38,859 nucleotides of DNA from an uncultured Muribaculaceae bacterium (lineage in GTDB: Bacteria > Bacteroidota > Bacteroidia > Bacteroidales > Muribaculaceae). The notes below the pieces were generated by a model. That model ran no database searches, was not told the DNA's origin, and saw nothing but the letters and a program-made list of their open reading frames with translations. The stretch is from assembly GCA_944321715.1 (NCBI GenBank), contig CALUMJ010000026.1, positions 1 through 38,859 of the forward strand. Direction: 5' to 3'. Positions 16,102 through 24,385 of this stretch are shown piece by piece. A program made the position numbers and the translations under genes. Position 1 is the first letter of the stretch. Every line of letters starts with the position of its first letter.

Positions 16102-17967
16102 TTACTTTAATAGTTTAGCGTTAAAAGCTTTCAATGTCTCCAATACGTTGCTGCGGACATGTATGAATTGGGTGATGCCAGCGGCAATGAGGTCGTCGGT
16201 GCAAGCAGGATTGCCGGCAACGACAAATTCGGCGCGGCCGTCAAGGGCTTTGAATGCTTCGGGTGCGAGTGTTGCATATTCGTCGTCGCTTGAGCAGAGT
16301 ACCACTATGTCGGCTTTCTTTTCAACGGCAGCATCGATGCCCTGTTGCACGGTATCGAATCCGAGGTTGTCGATGATTTCGTAACCGGCGCAAGCAAAGA
16401 AGTTTGACGAGAATTGCGAGCGAGCTATGCGCATTGCAAGGTTGCCAATGGTGAGCATGAACACGCGCGGGCGCTTGCCGCTACGTTCGGTTTCAAGTCG
16501 CAGTGCTTCAAAGTCGGTTGCTGCGCGAGTGCCGCGGAGAGCCTCGACAGCAATGCCGCCGTCATCGCTGGCACATCCGCATTTGCCCTTGCAGCAGCAT
16601 TCTGTTTCGATTTTGTCGGCAGCCATTTCGTTGAAATTGGGGAATTGGTTGGTTCCAAGCAACGATTCTTTGCGGCGGGCGACATCGCTGTGGCGTTTGT
16701 CGCACGATTCGTTGATAGCTTTTTGCACGGCTCCAGCTTTGAGTTGGTTGTAGAACCCACCATCTTCTTCTACAGCGAGGAATAATTTCCATGCTTCGTT
16801 GGCAATCGATACTGTGAGCGTTTCTACATAATATGAACCACCGGCAGGGTCAACGATGCGGTTGAGGTGGCTCTCTTCCTTGAGCAGCAACTGCTGGTTG
16901 CGGGCGAGGCGTTCAGAGAACTCGTCGGGAGTCTTGTATTGCTTGTCAAACGGTGTCACAGTGATTGAGTCAACTCCGGCGATTGCTGCCGACATTGATT
17001 CGGTCTGCGAACGTAACAGGTTGACGTAAGCGTCATATATTGTTTGGTTAAATTCCGATGTAGTGGCGTGTACGTTCATCTTGCAAGCACAATCGCACTT
17101 GGGTTCGTATTGCTTCACGATTTGTGCCCAAAGCATACGTGCGGCGCGGAATTTGGCAATCTCCATGAAGTAGTTTGAAGAAACGCCCATGTTGAATTTT
17201 ATGCGACGTGCGGCTTCGTCGGCATCGATGCCGGCATCGGTGAGCATGCTCATCCATTCATTACCCCAAGTCAAGGCATACCCCAATTCCTGATATATGT
17301 ATGCGCCGGCATTGCTGAGCATATCGGAATCGACAGCTATTACACGCAGGTTCTTGACATCGGCGACAGCCTTTACTATCTCGGCAGCCAATGACTTGAT
17401 ATCTTGTGGGAAATCGATGCCATGTTTAAGCAGCCGCTTGAATGGATTGAAGTCGATTGAACCGTGGAACGTATCGGTGGCATTATTTGCTTTGATGTAG
17501 GCAACAAGGGCTTTGGTGACATCGAGGGCGCACGACGGGCAGCACGAGAAGTTGATTTCGACATCGGCAAGGTTGATGCCGTCGAGCAATTCGCCGATGA
17601 AGCCATCGGCAATGACATTCTTCTTCAATTTGAAGCCTAATGAGTTCACGCCTTTGTTCAGAATTTCTTTGGCTTTGGCGTTTGCCTCTTTGCATTCTGC
17701 TACGGCGATTTCTTGGCGTATTGCCCAGTCGTTGTCGGTGCGAGTGCCGCGGATGTAAGGATATTCACCAGGGAGAGAATCGGTAGTTTTCAAGTCCTTG
17801 ATATCTTCGGCTCGATACATAGGCTGTACGTTAAAGCCTTCATTTGTCCGCCAAACCAGTTTTTTCTGGAAGTCGGCACCTTTCAGGTCGGTTTCGACTT
17901 TGGCTCTCCATTCCTCGGTAGAAACAGGAGGAAATTTGTCGAACAATTTTTCTTTGTTTTCTGCCAT
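16102..17967 (-). CDS. mutA: Methylmalonyl-CoA mutase, small subunit
   Basis: A 621-residue non-catalytic partner of MutB, forming the alpha-beta heterodimer. The mutase barrel is recognisable ([47 protein letters not shown]). In the C-terminal cobalamin-like domain the DxHxxG motif is lost and reads LTIGNLAMRIARS (about 505-517), as expected for a subunit that binds no B12. Unusual are three cysteine clusters: C142, C143, C146 (SCCPSC); C291, C293, C295 (CDCAC); and C457, C458, C459, C463, C465 in the linker between the two domains. First gene of the mutAB operon, driven by the promoter at 18059-18089. Confidence 0.93.
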   Translation of the reverse strand: MAENKEKLFDKFPPVSTEEWRAKVETDLKGADFQKKLVWRTNEGFNVQPMYRAEDIKDLKTTDSLPGEYPYIRGTRTDNDWAIRQEIAVAECKEANAKAKEILNKGVNSLGFKLKKNVIADGFIGELLDGINLADVEINFSCCPSCALDVTKALVAYIKANNATDTFHGSIDFNPFKRLLKHGIDFPQDIKSLAAEIVKAVADVKNLRVIAVDSDMLSNAGAYIYQELGYALTWGNEWMSMLTDAGIDADEAARRIKFNMGVSSNYFMEIAKFRAARMLWAQIVKQYEPKCDCACKMNVHATTSEFNQTIYDAYVNLLRSQTESMSAAIAGVDSITVTPFDKQYKTPDEFSERLARNQQLLLKEESHLNRIVDPAGGSYYVETLTVSIANEAWKLFLAVEEDGGFYNQLKAGAVQKAINESCDKRHSDVARRKESLLGTNQFPNFNEMAADKIETECCCKGKCGCASDDGGIAVEALRGTRAATDFEALRLETERSGKRPRVFMLTIGNLAMRIARSQFSSNFFACAGYEIIDNLGFDTVQQGIDAAVEKKADIVVLCSSDDEYATLAPEAFKALDGRAEFVVAGNPACTDDLIAAGITQFIHVRSNVLETLKAFNAKLLK

Positions 17968-18058
17968 AATTTGTAAAAATTATATAATAACGTTTTGTTA
18001 AGTTTTGGTTTTCCAACAGTATCTTTATATGCGTTACCGTGCATATAAATTAAACATA

Positions 18059-18089
18059 CAAATATACGCAAAGTCGTGTGCAATGCAAA
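18059..18089 (-). promoter_or_regulatory. Consensus promoter of mutAB
   Basis: On the minus strand, TTTG (complement of 18086-18089), 19 bases, then TATATTTG (complement of 18059-18066). Both boxes and the spacing match the Bacteroidetes sigma-ABfr consensus exactly. Predicted start is near 18052, giving a leader of about 85 bases. Confidence 0.8.
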
Positions 18090-18096
18090 AAATAAC

Positions 18097-18112
18097 CAGC
18101 TATTTTTAGCTG
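18097..18112. promoter_or_regulatory. Perfect palindrome CAGCTA-TTTT-TAGCTG, candidate operator
   Basis: Two 6-bp arms separated by four T residues, ending 8 bp upstream of the -33 box of the mutAB promoter. The position suits an activator or repressor dimer. It could also be a short hairpin in a transcript, but there is no gene for it to terminate. Confidence 0.4.
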
Positions 18113-18212
18113 ATTTTGCTGCTGTATGGCTGATTGGTGTTGTCAGCGGACAAATAAGGCATGATAGAAGTAAAAAATACCCTGATTATTAGGTTTGTGA
18201 CTATAAAAATAA

Positions 18213-18220
18213 TAAATTTG
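18213..18220 (+). promoter_or_regulatory. Predicted -7 box of the LRR gene
   Basis: TAAATTTG matches TAnnTTTG and would give a start near 18227 and a leader of about 58 bases. The nearest TTTG (18194-18197) is 15 bases upstream, closer than the usual 19-21. Confidence 0.45.
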
Positions 18221-18284
18221 CAAATAGTGGTTCGTTTTGTAGAAGAAATTACCATTAAAATAAGGACAACTAATTGTAATGTAA

Positions 18285-18905
18285 ATGTTTATGAAAGAGA
18301 AGATTTTAGCGGGTATTGTGTGTGCCATGGTACATATATCCGTGTTTGCGAGTGAGTTTGTAACGATTAATTCCCCGGGGCCGGGGCAACTTGAGCTGAG
18401 TGCCGATGCCATGCTTGCTTACAAGCTGAAAGTGATAGGGCACATCGATGCCCGCGACCTGAACCTGTTGAAAGTGGTGACAATGAACACCACGCGTGAG
18501 CTTGATTTGTCGGAAGCGGTCATCGAGGCATACGAGGGAACGGAAGGAACTGCGCTTAATATGTTGCCGAGCTGGATTATAAAATCGGTCGGTCACACCG
18601 ATGTGGACGTTTTGAATCCGTTGAATGCTGATGCGCAGGAGCGTGTTTTTTCGCCCAAGAGCACTCCTCACCCTGTTAAATATGAAGCTAACGTTTTGCC
18701 CACCAGCGTGTTTGCCGTAACAGCAGATATGGGTCTGACGGGGAAAGTCGTGAGAGGTAGTTTTTCGTTGTGTCGCCTTGTGCTGCCGGCAACATTGGAG
18801 GATATTGATGCCTCGGCATTAGATGGCGTGAGCATGCTTACAAAATTGGAAGTTCCGGCCAATGCCACCGCGCTTAAAAGCATCGACGGGGTGGTATACC
18901 CGTGA
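18285..18905 (+). CDS. BspA-like LRR surface protein, 5' fragment ending at a frameshift
   Basis: A 206-codon frame with a signal peptide at about residues 1-22 (MKEKILAGIVCAMVHISVFA; the ATG at 18291 may be the true start). It continues into an LRR_5/BspA-type region (CRLVLPATLEDIDASALDGV, then LKSIDGVVYP). It stops at TGA 18903-18905 in the middle of a repeat. The following frame resumes with RDMKRLVAVAP, and the usual repeat pattern is DGVxYSxDxxxLV. One missing base around the C run 18899-18901 would join them as DGVVY-x-RDMKRLV. As read, the product is a truncated secreted protein without its C-terminal sorting region. A true mutation and a sequencing error are both possible. Confidence 0.75.
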   Translation: MFMKEKILAGIVCAMVHISVFASEFVTINSPGPGQLELSADAMLAYKLKVIGHIDARDLNLLKVVTMNTTRELDLSEAVIEAYEGTEGTALNMLPSWIIKSVGHTDVDVLNPLNADAQERVFSPKSTPHPVKYEANVLPTSVFAVTADMGLTGKVVRGSFSLCRLVLPATLEDIDASALDGVSMLTKLEVPANATALKSIDGVVYP

Positions 18906-21900
18906 CATGAAGCGGCTTGTAGCCGTGGCTCCGATGCGCGGCGGCATGGTGGATGTGCCATCGAGTGTCGAAAAGATAGATTCGTGTGCCTTTTTGGGTG
19001 TGAAGGTGGCAGGGCTGAAATTTAATTCGCCCACGCCGCCCGATATTGAGGCAGCATCGTTGATTGATGCAGCCTACGTGCAAGCGAGCAACGCAGACGC
19101 ATACAAGAGTTATTTCCCCGAAATCGATTGCGTGGAAAGTATCGAAGAGATATTCATAGAGGATAACGAGGCGGGTAACCTGCTTGAAAATTTGGGCAAT
19201 CTGGGATATAAACGTGAAGATGTGCGCAGTGTGCGCGTGACTGGTGCCGTCAACGGTAATGACGTGGCACAATTGTTGGAGCTGCCCAACGTTTATTATG
19301 TCGATTTGTCGGGTGCTACCTTGAACGGTCAGTTGGCAATACCCGCAGAAAGCAAGTTGTGCGAGATAAAGTTGCCGTCGGGAAGTTATGACCTAAGCCT
19401 GAGTAGTCCATATTTGCATGGCGACCTTGTCGTGCCAGAAGGCGTGACAGGTTTCGGGTGTAGCTATTCGCGGTTTGCATCGGTGGCGTTTCCGAGTACA
19501 ATGGCAGCGTTTGCAATAAATTCATTCAATTCGGCTGTGATAGAGTCGGCCGATTTCTCGAAATGTACCAATCTTAAGATGATAGATGGATTCAAGTCGT
19601 GCAGTAATTTGAGGAGATTGCAGCTTCCGTCGTCGCTCGAAGTGTTGTCGAACGTGAGTGGCGGCATAGAGTCGTTAGAGTTGCCAGAGGGCTTGGTCGA
19701 AATCAGCGATTGTTCGCTGTGGGATGTAGAGTCGTTGCGATTGCCAACGTCTTTGACCACCTTGGACAATGTTTACCGTATGCTTTCGCTAAAGGAGGTC
19801 GAGGCCTCTCAATGTACCAAACTCACAATTGCCAACGATGTGTTTTGGGGTTGTCCATTATTGAAGAAGATTGATTTTAGCAACAGTCCGCTCGAAAGTT
19901 TTTCGGGGCTTGATGCTGATAATATTATATGGGAAGATGGCACGGTGCGACAAAATGTTATTTCAAATGGAATTTCAGGTTCGGGAAGTTATGACTATTA
20001 TGTTTTAGATATTTGTGGCATTGAAGAGGTGAAGTTGCCAAACTCGTTGAAGCGCATCAATGCGTTTGACTGTGCCACAAATCTGAAAAAAATCGAGTTG
20101 GAACATTGTTACAGGCTTGAGCAAATATCGGGCATGAGATATTGCTATCGACTTGCAAGTGTGTCGTTGCCGCCGTCGTTGATTACCGTAAATAATGGCT
20201 TTATAGGGTGTACTGGGCTTGCCGAAATAAGTGTTGCGGCACTCACGCCTCCGAGTTTTTCAGATGGGATTGACAGTGAAGCAATAGCAGAAGCAATGGC
20301 AAACGTGACATTGAAAGTGCCATCAGGGCGAAGGGGAACATACCTTATGAGCGAAGGTTGGGACAAGTGCAAGCAGGTTGTTGAAGGCGGCTATTCAGTG
20401 TCGATAACAAGCAAAATAGACAATAACTTCATGATAAGTGGAGCCGGAATGTATGACAGCGGAACGCAGGTGCAACTTTCGTTCAAACCCGAGGCAATAA
20501 ACCAATTGCAAGATTATGAACTTGAGTCGTGGAGTATTGGTGATTCTGGCAAACTGACAGGCGATGAAGCCACGTTTGTGGTCACAGGCAATACAGCCGT
20601 GACAGCCAACGTAGTGGAAGGGAAAATCGATGTAAGCCGAGGAAATGTGTCGTTTGACGTTGTAGCCGAGGCCGACACCAAACTCACATTGAAAGTTACA
20701 TTTGCCGAGCGGACGTTTGATGTATATTCAGAACAACGAAGAGTGTATGATGAAACTTTCATAGACTGGAATGGCAATACAATAGTGCTAAACGTGAAGG
20801 CCGGTCGGCAATCGTATGCAATAGTCGGCGATGTGAGGACGATGGGATTTGGCGAGAACGACGGCAGTGAAGTTATTGTCGAGAATGTGTCATGTGGGAA
20901 TGCCAGCTCGTTGATACGGGTAAATGTATCCAACGCGCAAGTAAGAAATCTTGATTTGTCGGGGTGCGGAACGCTTAAAAGTTTATATGCTTCCAACTGT
21001 GGGCTCGAAACGCTGAACGTGGATGGTTGTGTAGGCTTGACGAACATTTCGGTTGACGACAACGAATTGGCAAGTTTGGATTTGACCGATTGCAACAAAC
21101 TTGAAAGCCTTAGGGCCGTCAACAGTGGGCTTGAGAATTTGCGGCTTCCCGAAGACAAGACCTCGTTGACAACCATACTAATCGCTGATAATGCGTTTAA
21201 AGAGTTGTCGTTGCAGGGTTGCCATAATGTTAACACCCTTTCGATAGCCGGGAATGCAGGGCTTGAGGTGTTGGATTTGTCGGGATGTAGCTCGTTGACC
21301 GACTTTCGATATACGAGCGGTGTGTTGCGACGTATCAATCTGTCGGGCTGTACAGGCTTGGGAAGCATATACATTACTGATAACGCACTGGAAGAAATAG
21401 ATTTGACCGACTGTGCAAATCTTGAACAAGTTGATTTGTCGAATAATTGCCTGGTGAGCTTCACAGCTCCAGCAAATCCCTCATTGCTGACTAATGTTAA
21501 TTTGAGCAATAACGCATTCAGTGAATTGTCGTTGTCGGGTTGCGCCAGTCTTTCCAATGTAGAACTGACTGGGAATAGCATTGCACGCCTCGATTTGTCG
21601 GGTTGCAAGAGTTTCCCGACGTTGTATTTGAATAACATGGGGTTAGAAACGCTGGATGTGTCGGGATGTAGCGGCTTAATGGTGCTTATCGCCCAAAACA
21701 ATTCGTTAAGGGAATTGAACTTGCAGGGTTGCGAGTCGCTTTTCCGGCTGTATGTGACCGACAACTTGCTTGAGGAGCTTGATTTGTCGGATAATCCCGA
21801 AATGTCGGACTTGTATATAACCAACAATCCATTGAAGCGGTTGAACTTGTCGGGGTGTGCTAAACTTACTTCGGTGAATAATATGATTAGAAGGCTTGAT

Positions 21901-22758
21901 GAGCTTGAATGGGTAAACTTGAACGGCTGCACGGGATTGGTCGAAGTCGAAATCGACAACGATGCGATAAAGGAGCTTGACTTTACAAATTGTTCAAATT
22001 TAACCGCATTAACGGCAGATAACAACGCGTTAAAAAGCGTGGATTTGACAGGCTGCACGGGCTTGCAGTATTTGTATGTAAGCAATAACAATCTTACTGA
22101 ACTCGATTTGTGCAGCTGCTCTGATTTATTGGAATTAAATTGCTACAACAACCTAATCAATGTAATGCGGCTTGCACCCAATACTCCCAAGGGTTACATC
22201 AAAATGGATGACAATCCGATTGCGTTCTCGGCCATGTCGCAATATTTGTACAACTTGATGGACGGCAATGGTAAAACTTTGGAATATAAGGTGGTGGAAG
22301 ACGATGCATTGCAGAATGGCTATCTCGATTTGAGTGCGGAGCGATATGCGCAAGATAGTTCGACACCGACAATTGTCAATTTTGACGAAGGCGATGTCGA
22401 AGATGCCGGCGGTGGCAGGTACAAGCTATTAAGCGAAGGTCAGTATTCATTTACCTTGACAAATGCCGATTATCCGGGGATGAAATTCTGGGGCTCATTT
22501 GTTTATGATGGAACAAGTGGGGTGGACAACGAGCTGGCTGCTGGAATGAATGTTTTTGTCGGTGATGGATATGTCACGGTTAACGGGCTCAGCGATGGAA
22601 CAGTGGTCATGCTGTATGGCATCGATGGAAAGCAGCTTGGTCGCACTGAAGCTGCCAACGGTGAGGCAAGGTTGGACGTGCCCAATGGTGGCGGTGTTTA
22701 CTTGCTTGACATCGATACCGACGATGGTCGTAGCGTGGTAAAGTTCATAGCTCGGTGA
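18862..22758 (+). CDS. BspA-like / internalin-like LRR surface protein, 3' fragment
   Basis: The frame runs 1298 codons; its own first plausible starts (18862 or 18907) lack a signal peptide because the N-terminus lies in the other frame. Residues about 15-510 are irregular LRR_5/BspA repeats (SLELPEGLVEISD, VKLPNSLKRINAF). About 520-600 is a Listeria-Bacteroides-type beta repeat (YDSGTQVQLSF ... ESWSIGD). About 690-1100 are close to 19 regular 21-22-residue LRRs of the form LDLSGCxxLxxLxxxNN. The last 80 residues (VTVNGLSDGTVVMLYGIDGK ... GVYLLDI) resemble the Por/T9SS-type C-terminal domain. It is probably an adhesin or host/glycan-binding surface protein. Restoring one base would make one protein of about 1490 residues. 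Confidence 0.8.
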   Translation: MPPRLKASTGWYTRDMKRLVAVAPMRGGMVDVPSSVEKIDSCAFLGVKVAGLKFNSPTPPDIEAASLIDAAYVQASNADAYKSYFPEIDCVESIEEIFIEDNEAGNLLENLGNLGYKREDVRSVRVTGAVNGNDVAQLLELPNVYYVDLSGATLNGQLAIPAESKLCEIKLPSGSYDLSLSSPYLHGDLVVPEGVTGFGCSYSRFASVAFPSTMAAFAINSFNSAVIESADFSKCTNLKMIDGFKSCSNLRRLQLPSSLEVLSNVSGGIESLELPEGLVEISDCSLWDVESLRLPTSLTTLDNVYRMLSLKEVEASQCTKLTIANDVFWGCPLLKKIDFSNSPLESFSGLDADNIIWEDGTVRQNVISNGISGSGSYDYYVLDICGIEEVKLPNSLKRINAFDCATNLKKIELEHCYRLEQISGMRYCYRLASVSLPPSLITVNNGFIGCTGLAEISVAALTPPSFSDGIDSEAIAEAMANVTLKVPSGRRGTYLMSEGWDKCKQVVEGGYSVSITSKIDNNFMISGAGMYDSGTQVQLSFKPEAINQLQDYELESWSIGDSGKLTGDEATFVVTGNTAVTANVVEGKIDVSRGNVSFDVVAEADTKLTLKVTFAERTFDVYSEQRRVYDETFIDWNGNTIVLNVKAGRQSYAIVGDVRTMGFGENDGSEVIVENVSCGNASSLIRVNVSNAQVRNLDLSGCGTLKSLYASNCGLETLNVDGCVGLTNISVDDNELASLDLTDCNKLESLRAVNSGLENLRLPEDKTSLTTILIADNAFKELSLQGCHNVNTLSIAGNAGLEVLDLSGCSSLTDFRYTSGVLRRINLSGCTGLGSIYITDNALEEIDLTDCANLEQVDLSNNCLVSFTAPANPSLLTNVNLSNNAFSELSLSGCASLSNVELTGNSIARLDLSGCKSFPTLYLNNMGLETLDVSGCSGLMVLIAQNNSLRELNLQGCESLFRLYVTDNLLEELDLSDNPEMSDLYITNNPLKRLNLSGCAKLTSVNNMIRRLDELEWVNLNGCTGLVEVEIDNDAIKELDFTNCSNLTALTADNNALKSVDLTGCTGLQYLYVSNNNLTELDLCSCSDLLELNCYNNLINVMRLAPNTPKGYIKMDDNPIAFSAMSQYLYNLMDGNGKTLEYKVVEDDALQNGYLDLSAERYAQDSSTPTIVNFDEGDVEDAGGGRYKLLSEGQYSFTLTNADYPGMKFWGSFVYDGTSGVDNELAAGMNVFVGDGYVTVNGLSDGTVVMLYGIDGKQLGRTEAANGEARLDVPNGGGVYLLDIDTDDGRSVVKFIAR

Positions 22759-22775
22759 TATCCACATAGTGCGCA

Positions 22776-22816
22776 ATAAAAACGAGGCCGTGACTACATT
22801 GGGCCGCGGCCTCGTT
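22776..22816 (-). terminator. Long-stem hairpin between the LRR gene and pgk
   Basis: AACGAGGCCG (22781-22790) and CGGCCTCGTT (22807-22816) form a perfect 10-bp stem. The T run needed for termination lies on the minus-strand side (complement of the A run 22778-22782), so it best ends leftward transcripts that read through the first pgk terminator. Its stem may also slow rightward transcription from the LRR gene. Confidence 0.65.
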
Positions 22817-22901
22817 GCATTAGGTTGAAATGGGTGGGATTTTGTAAGTGACCGAGCATTGTAAGCCGTGGAGTGCCTCAGCTCGATTACAGCAATGTTA
22901 C

Positions 22902-22930
22902 AAAAAAAGGACGCACGAACAGTGCGTCCT
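22902..22930 (-). terminator. Terminator of pgk
   Basis: GGACGCAC (22909-22916) and GTGCGTCC (22922-22929) form a perfect stem with a 5-base loop. On the minus strand it is followed by a run of seven T residues (complement of 22902-22908). Confidence 0.88.
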
Positions 22931-22940
22931 CCTATGATGC

Positions 22941-22958
22941 GCCAAACTGCGGTTTGGC
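22941..22958. other. Small perfect hairpin GCCAAAC-TGCG-GTTTGGC
   Basis: A 7-bp stem with a 4-base loop lies 14 bases downstream of the pgk stop, just before the main terminator on the minus strand. It has no adjacent T run on that strand; on the plus strand it precedes a T-rich stretch (22962-22973). It may protect the pgk 3' end or act as a weak plus-strand terminator. Confidence 0.45.
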
Positions 22959-22971
22959 ACAATTTTCCTTT

Positions 22972-24225
22972 TTATTTGCCTTCGATAGCTGCTACGCCCG
23001 GGAGGACTTTGCCTTCGATAGCTTCGAGCAATGCGCCGCCGCCAGTCGAAACGTAAGATACTTTGTCGGCAAGACCGAACTTGTTGATGCAAGCAACCGA
23101 GTCGCCGCCACCTACGAGCGAGAATGCGCCGTTGGCAGTAGCTTCAACGATGGCATCGGCAATGGCACGCGAGCCGCCAGTAAAGTTGTCAAATTCAAAT
23201 ACTCCGGCAGGACCGTTCCAAAGAATAGTCTTCGCAGGCAGGATAGCTTCGGCAAATGCCTTGCGGGTTTCTGGACCTGCATCGAGGCCTTCCCAACCGT
23301 CGGGAATTTCGTTAGCCGGGCAAACTTGAGTGTTGGCATCGTTGCTGAAAGCGTCGGCTGCAATGCAGTCGCTGCCGAGAACGAGGTTTACACCTTTTTC
23401 TTTGGCCTTCTTCATGATGTCGAGAGCGAGGTCGAGCTTGTCATCTTCGCAGATTGATTGGCCGATTTTGCCACCCATAGCTTTGGCAAAAGTGTAGGTC
23501 ATACCACCGCACAGGATAAGGTTGTCAACCTTTTCCATGAGGTTCTCGATGATACCGATTTTGGTAGAAACTTTCGAGCCACCCATGATTGCGGTGAACG
23601 GACGCTTGATGTTGCTAAGTATGTTGTTTACGGCATTGACTTCTTTGCCCATCAGGTAACCGAGCATCTTGTTGTCGGCATCGAAATAGTCGGCAATAAC
23701 AGCGGTTGAAGCGTGGCGACGGTGGGCAGTACCGAATGCATCGTTAACGTAGCAGTCGGCATAGCTTGCCAATGTTTTTGCGAAATTCTTTTGGCGTTCT
23801 TTCATTTCTTTCTTTGCTGCCTCGTAATTTGGGTCATCTTTTTCGATGCCAACAGGCTTGCCTTCTTCTTCGGGATAGAAGCGGAGGTTTTCGAGCAGCA
23901 GTGCTTGGCCGGGTTGCAAAGCGGCAGCTTGGTCGGCAGCTTTTGCGCAATCCTCGGCAAACTGAACATCAACGCCAAGTGCAGCCGATACGGCAGGAAC
24001 GATTTGTTTCAACGACAATTTCGGGTTAACCTTGCCTTTGGGTTTGCCCATGTGCGACATGATGATGAGTGCGCCACCATCGGCGAGGATTTTCTTCAGA
24101 GTGGGAAGTGCACCACGAATGCGGGTGTCGTCGGTGATGTTGCCATTCTCGTCAAGAGGTACGTTGAAATCGACCCTGACAATTGCTTTCTTACCAGCAA
24201 AATTGTAATTATCAATGTTTTGCAT
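22972..24225 (-). CDS. pgk: Phosphoglycerate kinase
   Basis: A 417-residue glycolytic enzyme that transfers phosphate from 1,3-bisphosphoglycerate to ADP. The start at 24225 gives [20 protein letters not shown], the standard Bacteroidales N-terminus. The frame is open 25 codons further upstream, but that part overlaps the promoter and is not family-like. VRVDFNVP, the HMGKPKGK substrate loop, [36 protein letters not shown] and the nucleotide-binding [10 protein letters not shown] are all present. Length is typical. It is a single-gene unit with its own promoter and tandem terminators. Confidence 0.97.
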   Translation of the reverse strand: MQNIDNYNFAGKKAIVRVDFNVPLDENGNITDDTRIRGALPTLKKILADGGALIIMSHMGKPKGKVNPKLSLKQIVPAVSAALGVDVQFAEDCAKAADQAAALQPGQALLLENLRFYPEEEGKPVGIEKDDPNYEAAKKEMKERQKNFAKTLASYADCYVNDAFGTAHRRHASTAVIADYFDADNKMLGYLMGKEVNAVNNILSNIKRPFTAIMGGSKVSTKIGIIENLMEKVDNLILCGGMTYTFAKAMGGKIGQSICEDDKLDLALDIMKKAKEKGVNLVLGSDCIAADAFSNDANTQVCPANEIPDGWEGLDAGPETRKAFAEAILPAKTILWNGPAGVFEFDNFTGGSRAIADAIVEATANGAFSLVGGGDSVACINKFGLADKVSYVSTGGGALLEAIEGKVLPGVAAIEGK

Positions 24226-24276
24226 AATAAAAATGTATTTTAAAGATGTTAGGTATTGCTTAAATTTTCGGTATCG

Positions 24277-24309
24277 CAAATTTACTGAATCTCTTCGCAA
24301 TAACCGAAA
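24277..24309 (-). promoter_or_regulatory. Promoter of pgk
   Basis: On the minus strand, TTTC (complement of 24306-24309), 21 bases, then TAAATTTG (complement of 24277-24284). The -7 box is perfect and the -33 differs from TTTG by one base. It lies inside the longer open frame, which supports the ATG at 24225. Predicted leader is about 45 bases. Confidence 0.7.
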
Positions 24310-24385
24310 AAATAAGTTTTAATTTTATACAAAAAAATGTCAATGGTGTTGGAGAGGTGCGATATTTATATAATGGGAGGTGCTA

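Larger units (their letters stand above)
17968..18284. other. 317-base divergent intergenic region, mutA / LRR gene
   Basis: Holds the consensus mutA promoter (18059-18089), a perfect 16-bp palindrome just upstream of it (18097-18112) and a -7 box for the LRR gene (18213-18220). The 92-base mutA leader (about 17968-18059) shows no B12-riboswitch-like structure. No ORF of note. Confidence 0.6.

Noticed and set aside
17968-18058. Cobalamin riboswitch before mutAB
   Set aside because: The leader is under 100 bases and AT-rich, with no B12-box-like segment or multi-stem structure.
18891-18906. Programmed +1 frameshift like that of prfB (GGGGTGG, then CCG TGA C)
   Set aside because: The Shine-Dalgarno-like run and the UGAC stop context are tempting. 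However, the spacing differs from prfB, and a +1 slip gives Y-P-D, one residue short of the repeat consensus, while adding one base restores it. A simple indel is the better explanation.
20514-22091. 525-codon open frame on the minus strand inside the LRR gene
   Set aside because: It mirrors the repeated LRR codons (TTG, TCG), which give no stops in the antisense frame. The product is low-complexity, Ser/Lys/Leu rich, and has no family resemblance.
20940-22160. CRISPR-like or satellite array
   Set aside because: The repeats are diverged, in frame, and encode leucine-rich repeats; there are no constant direct repeats with unique spacers.
24226-24300. 25-codon upstream extension of pgk
   Set aside because: It contains the pgk promoter boxes and does not look like the family N-terminus.
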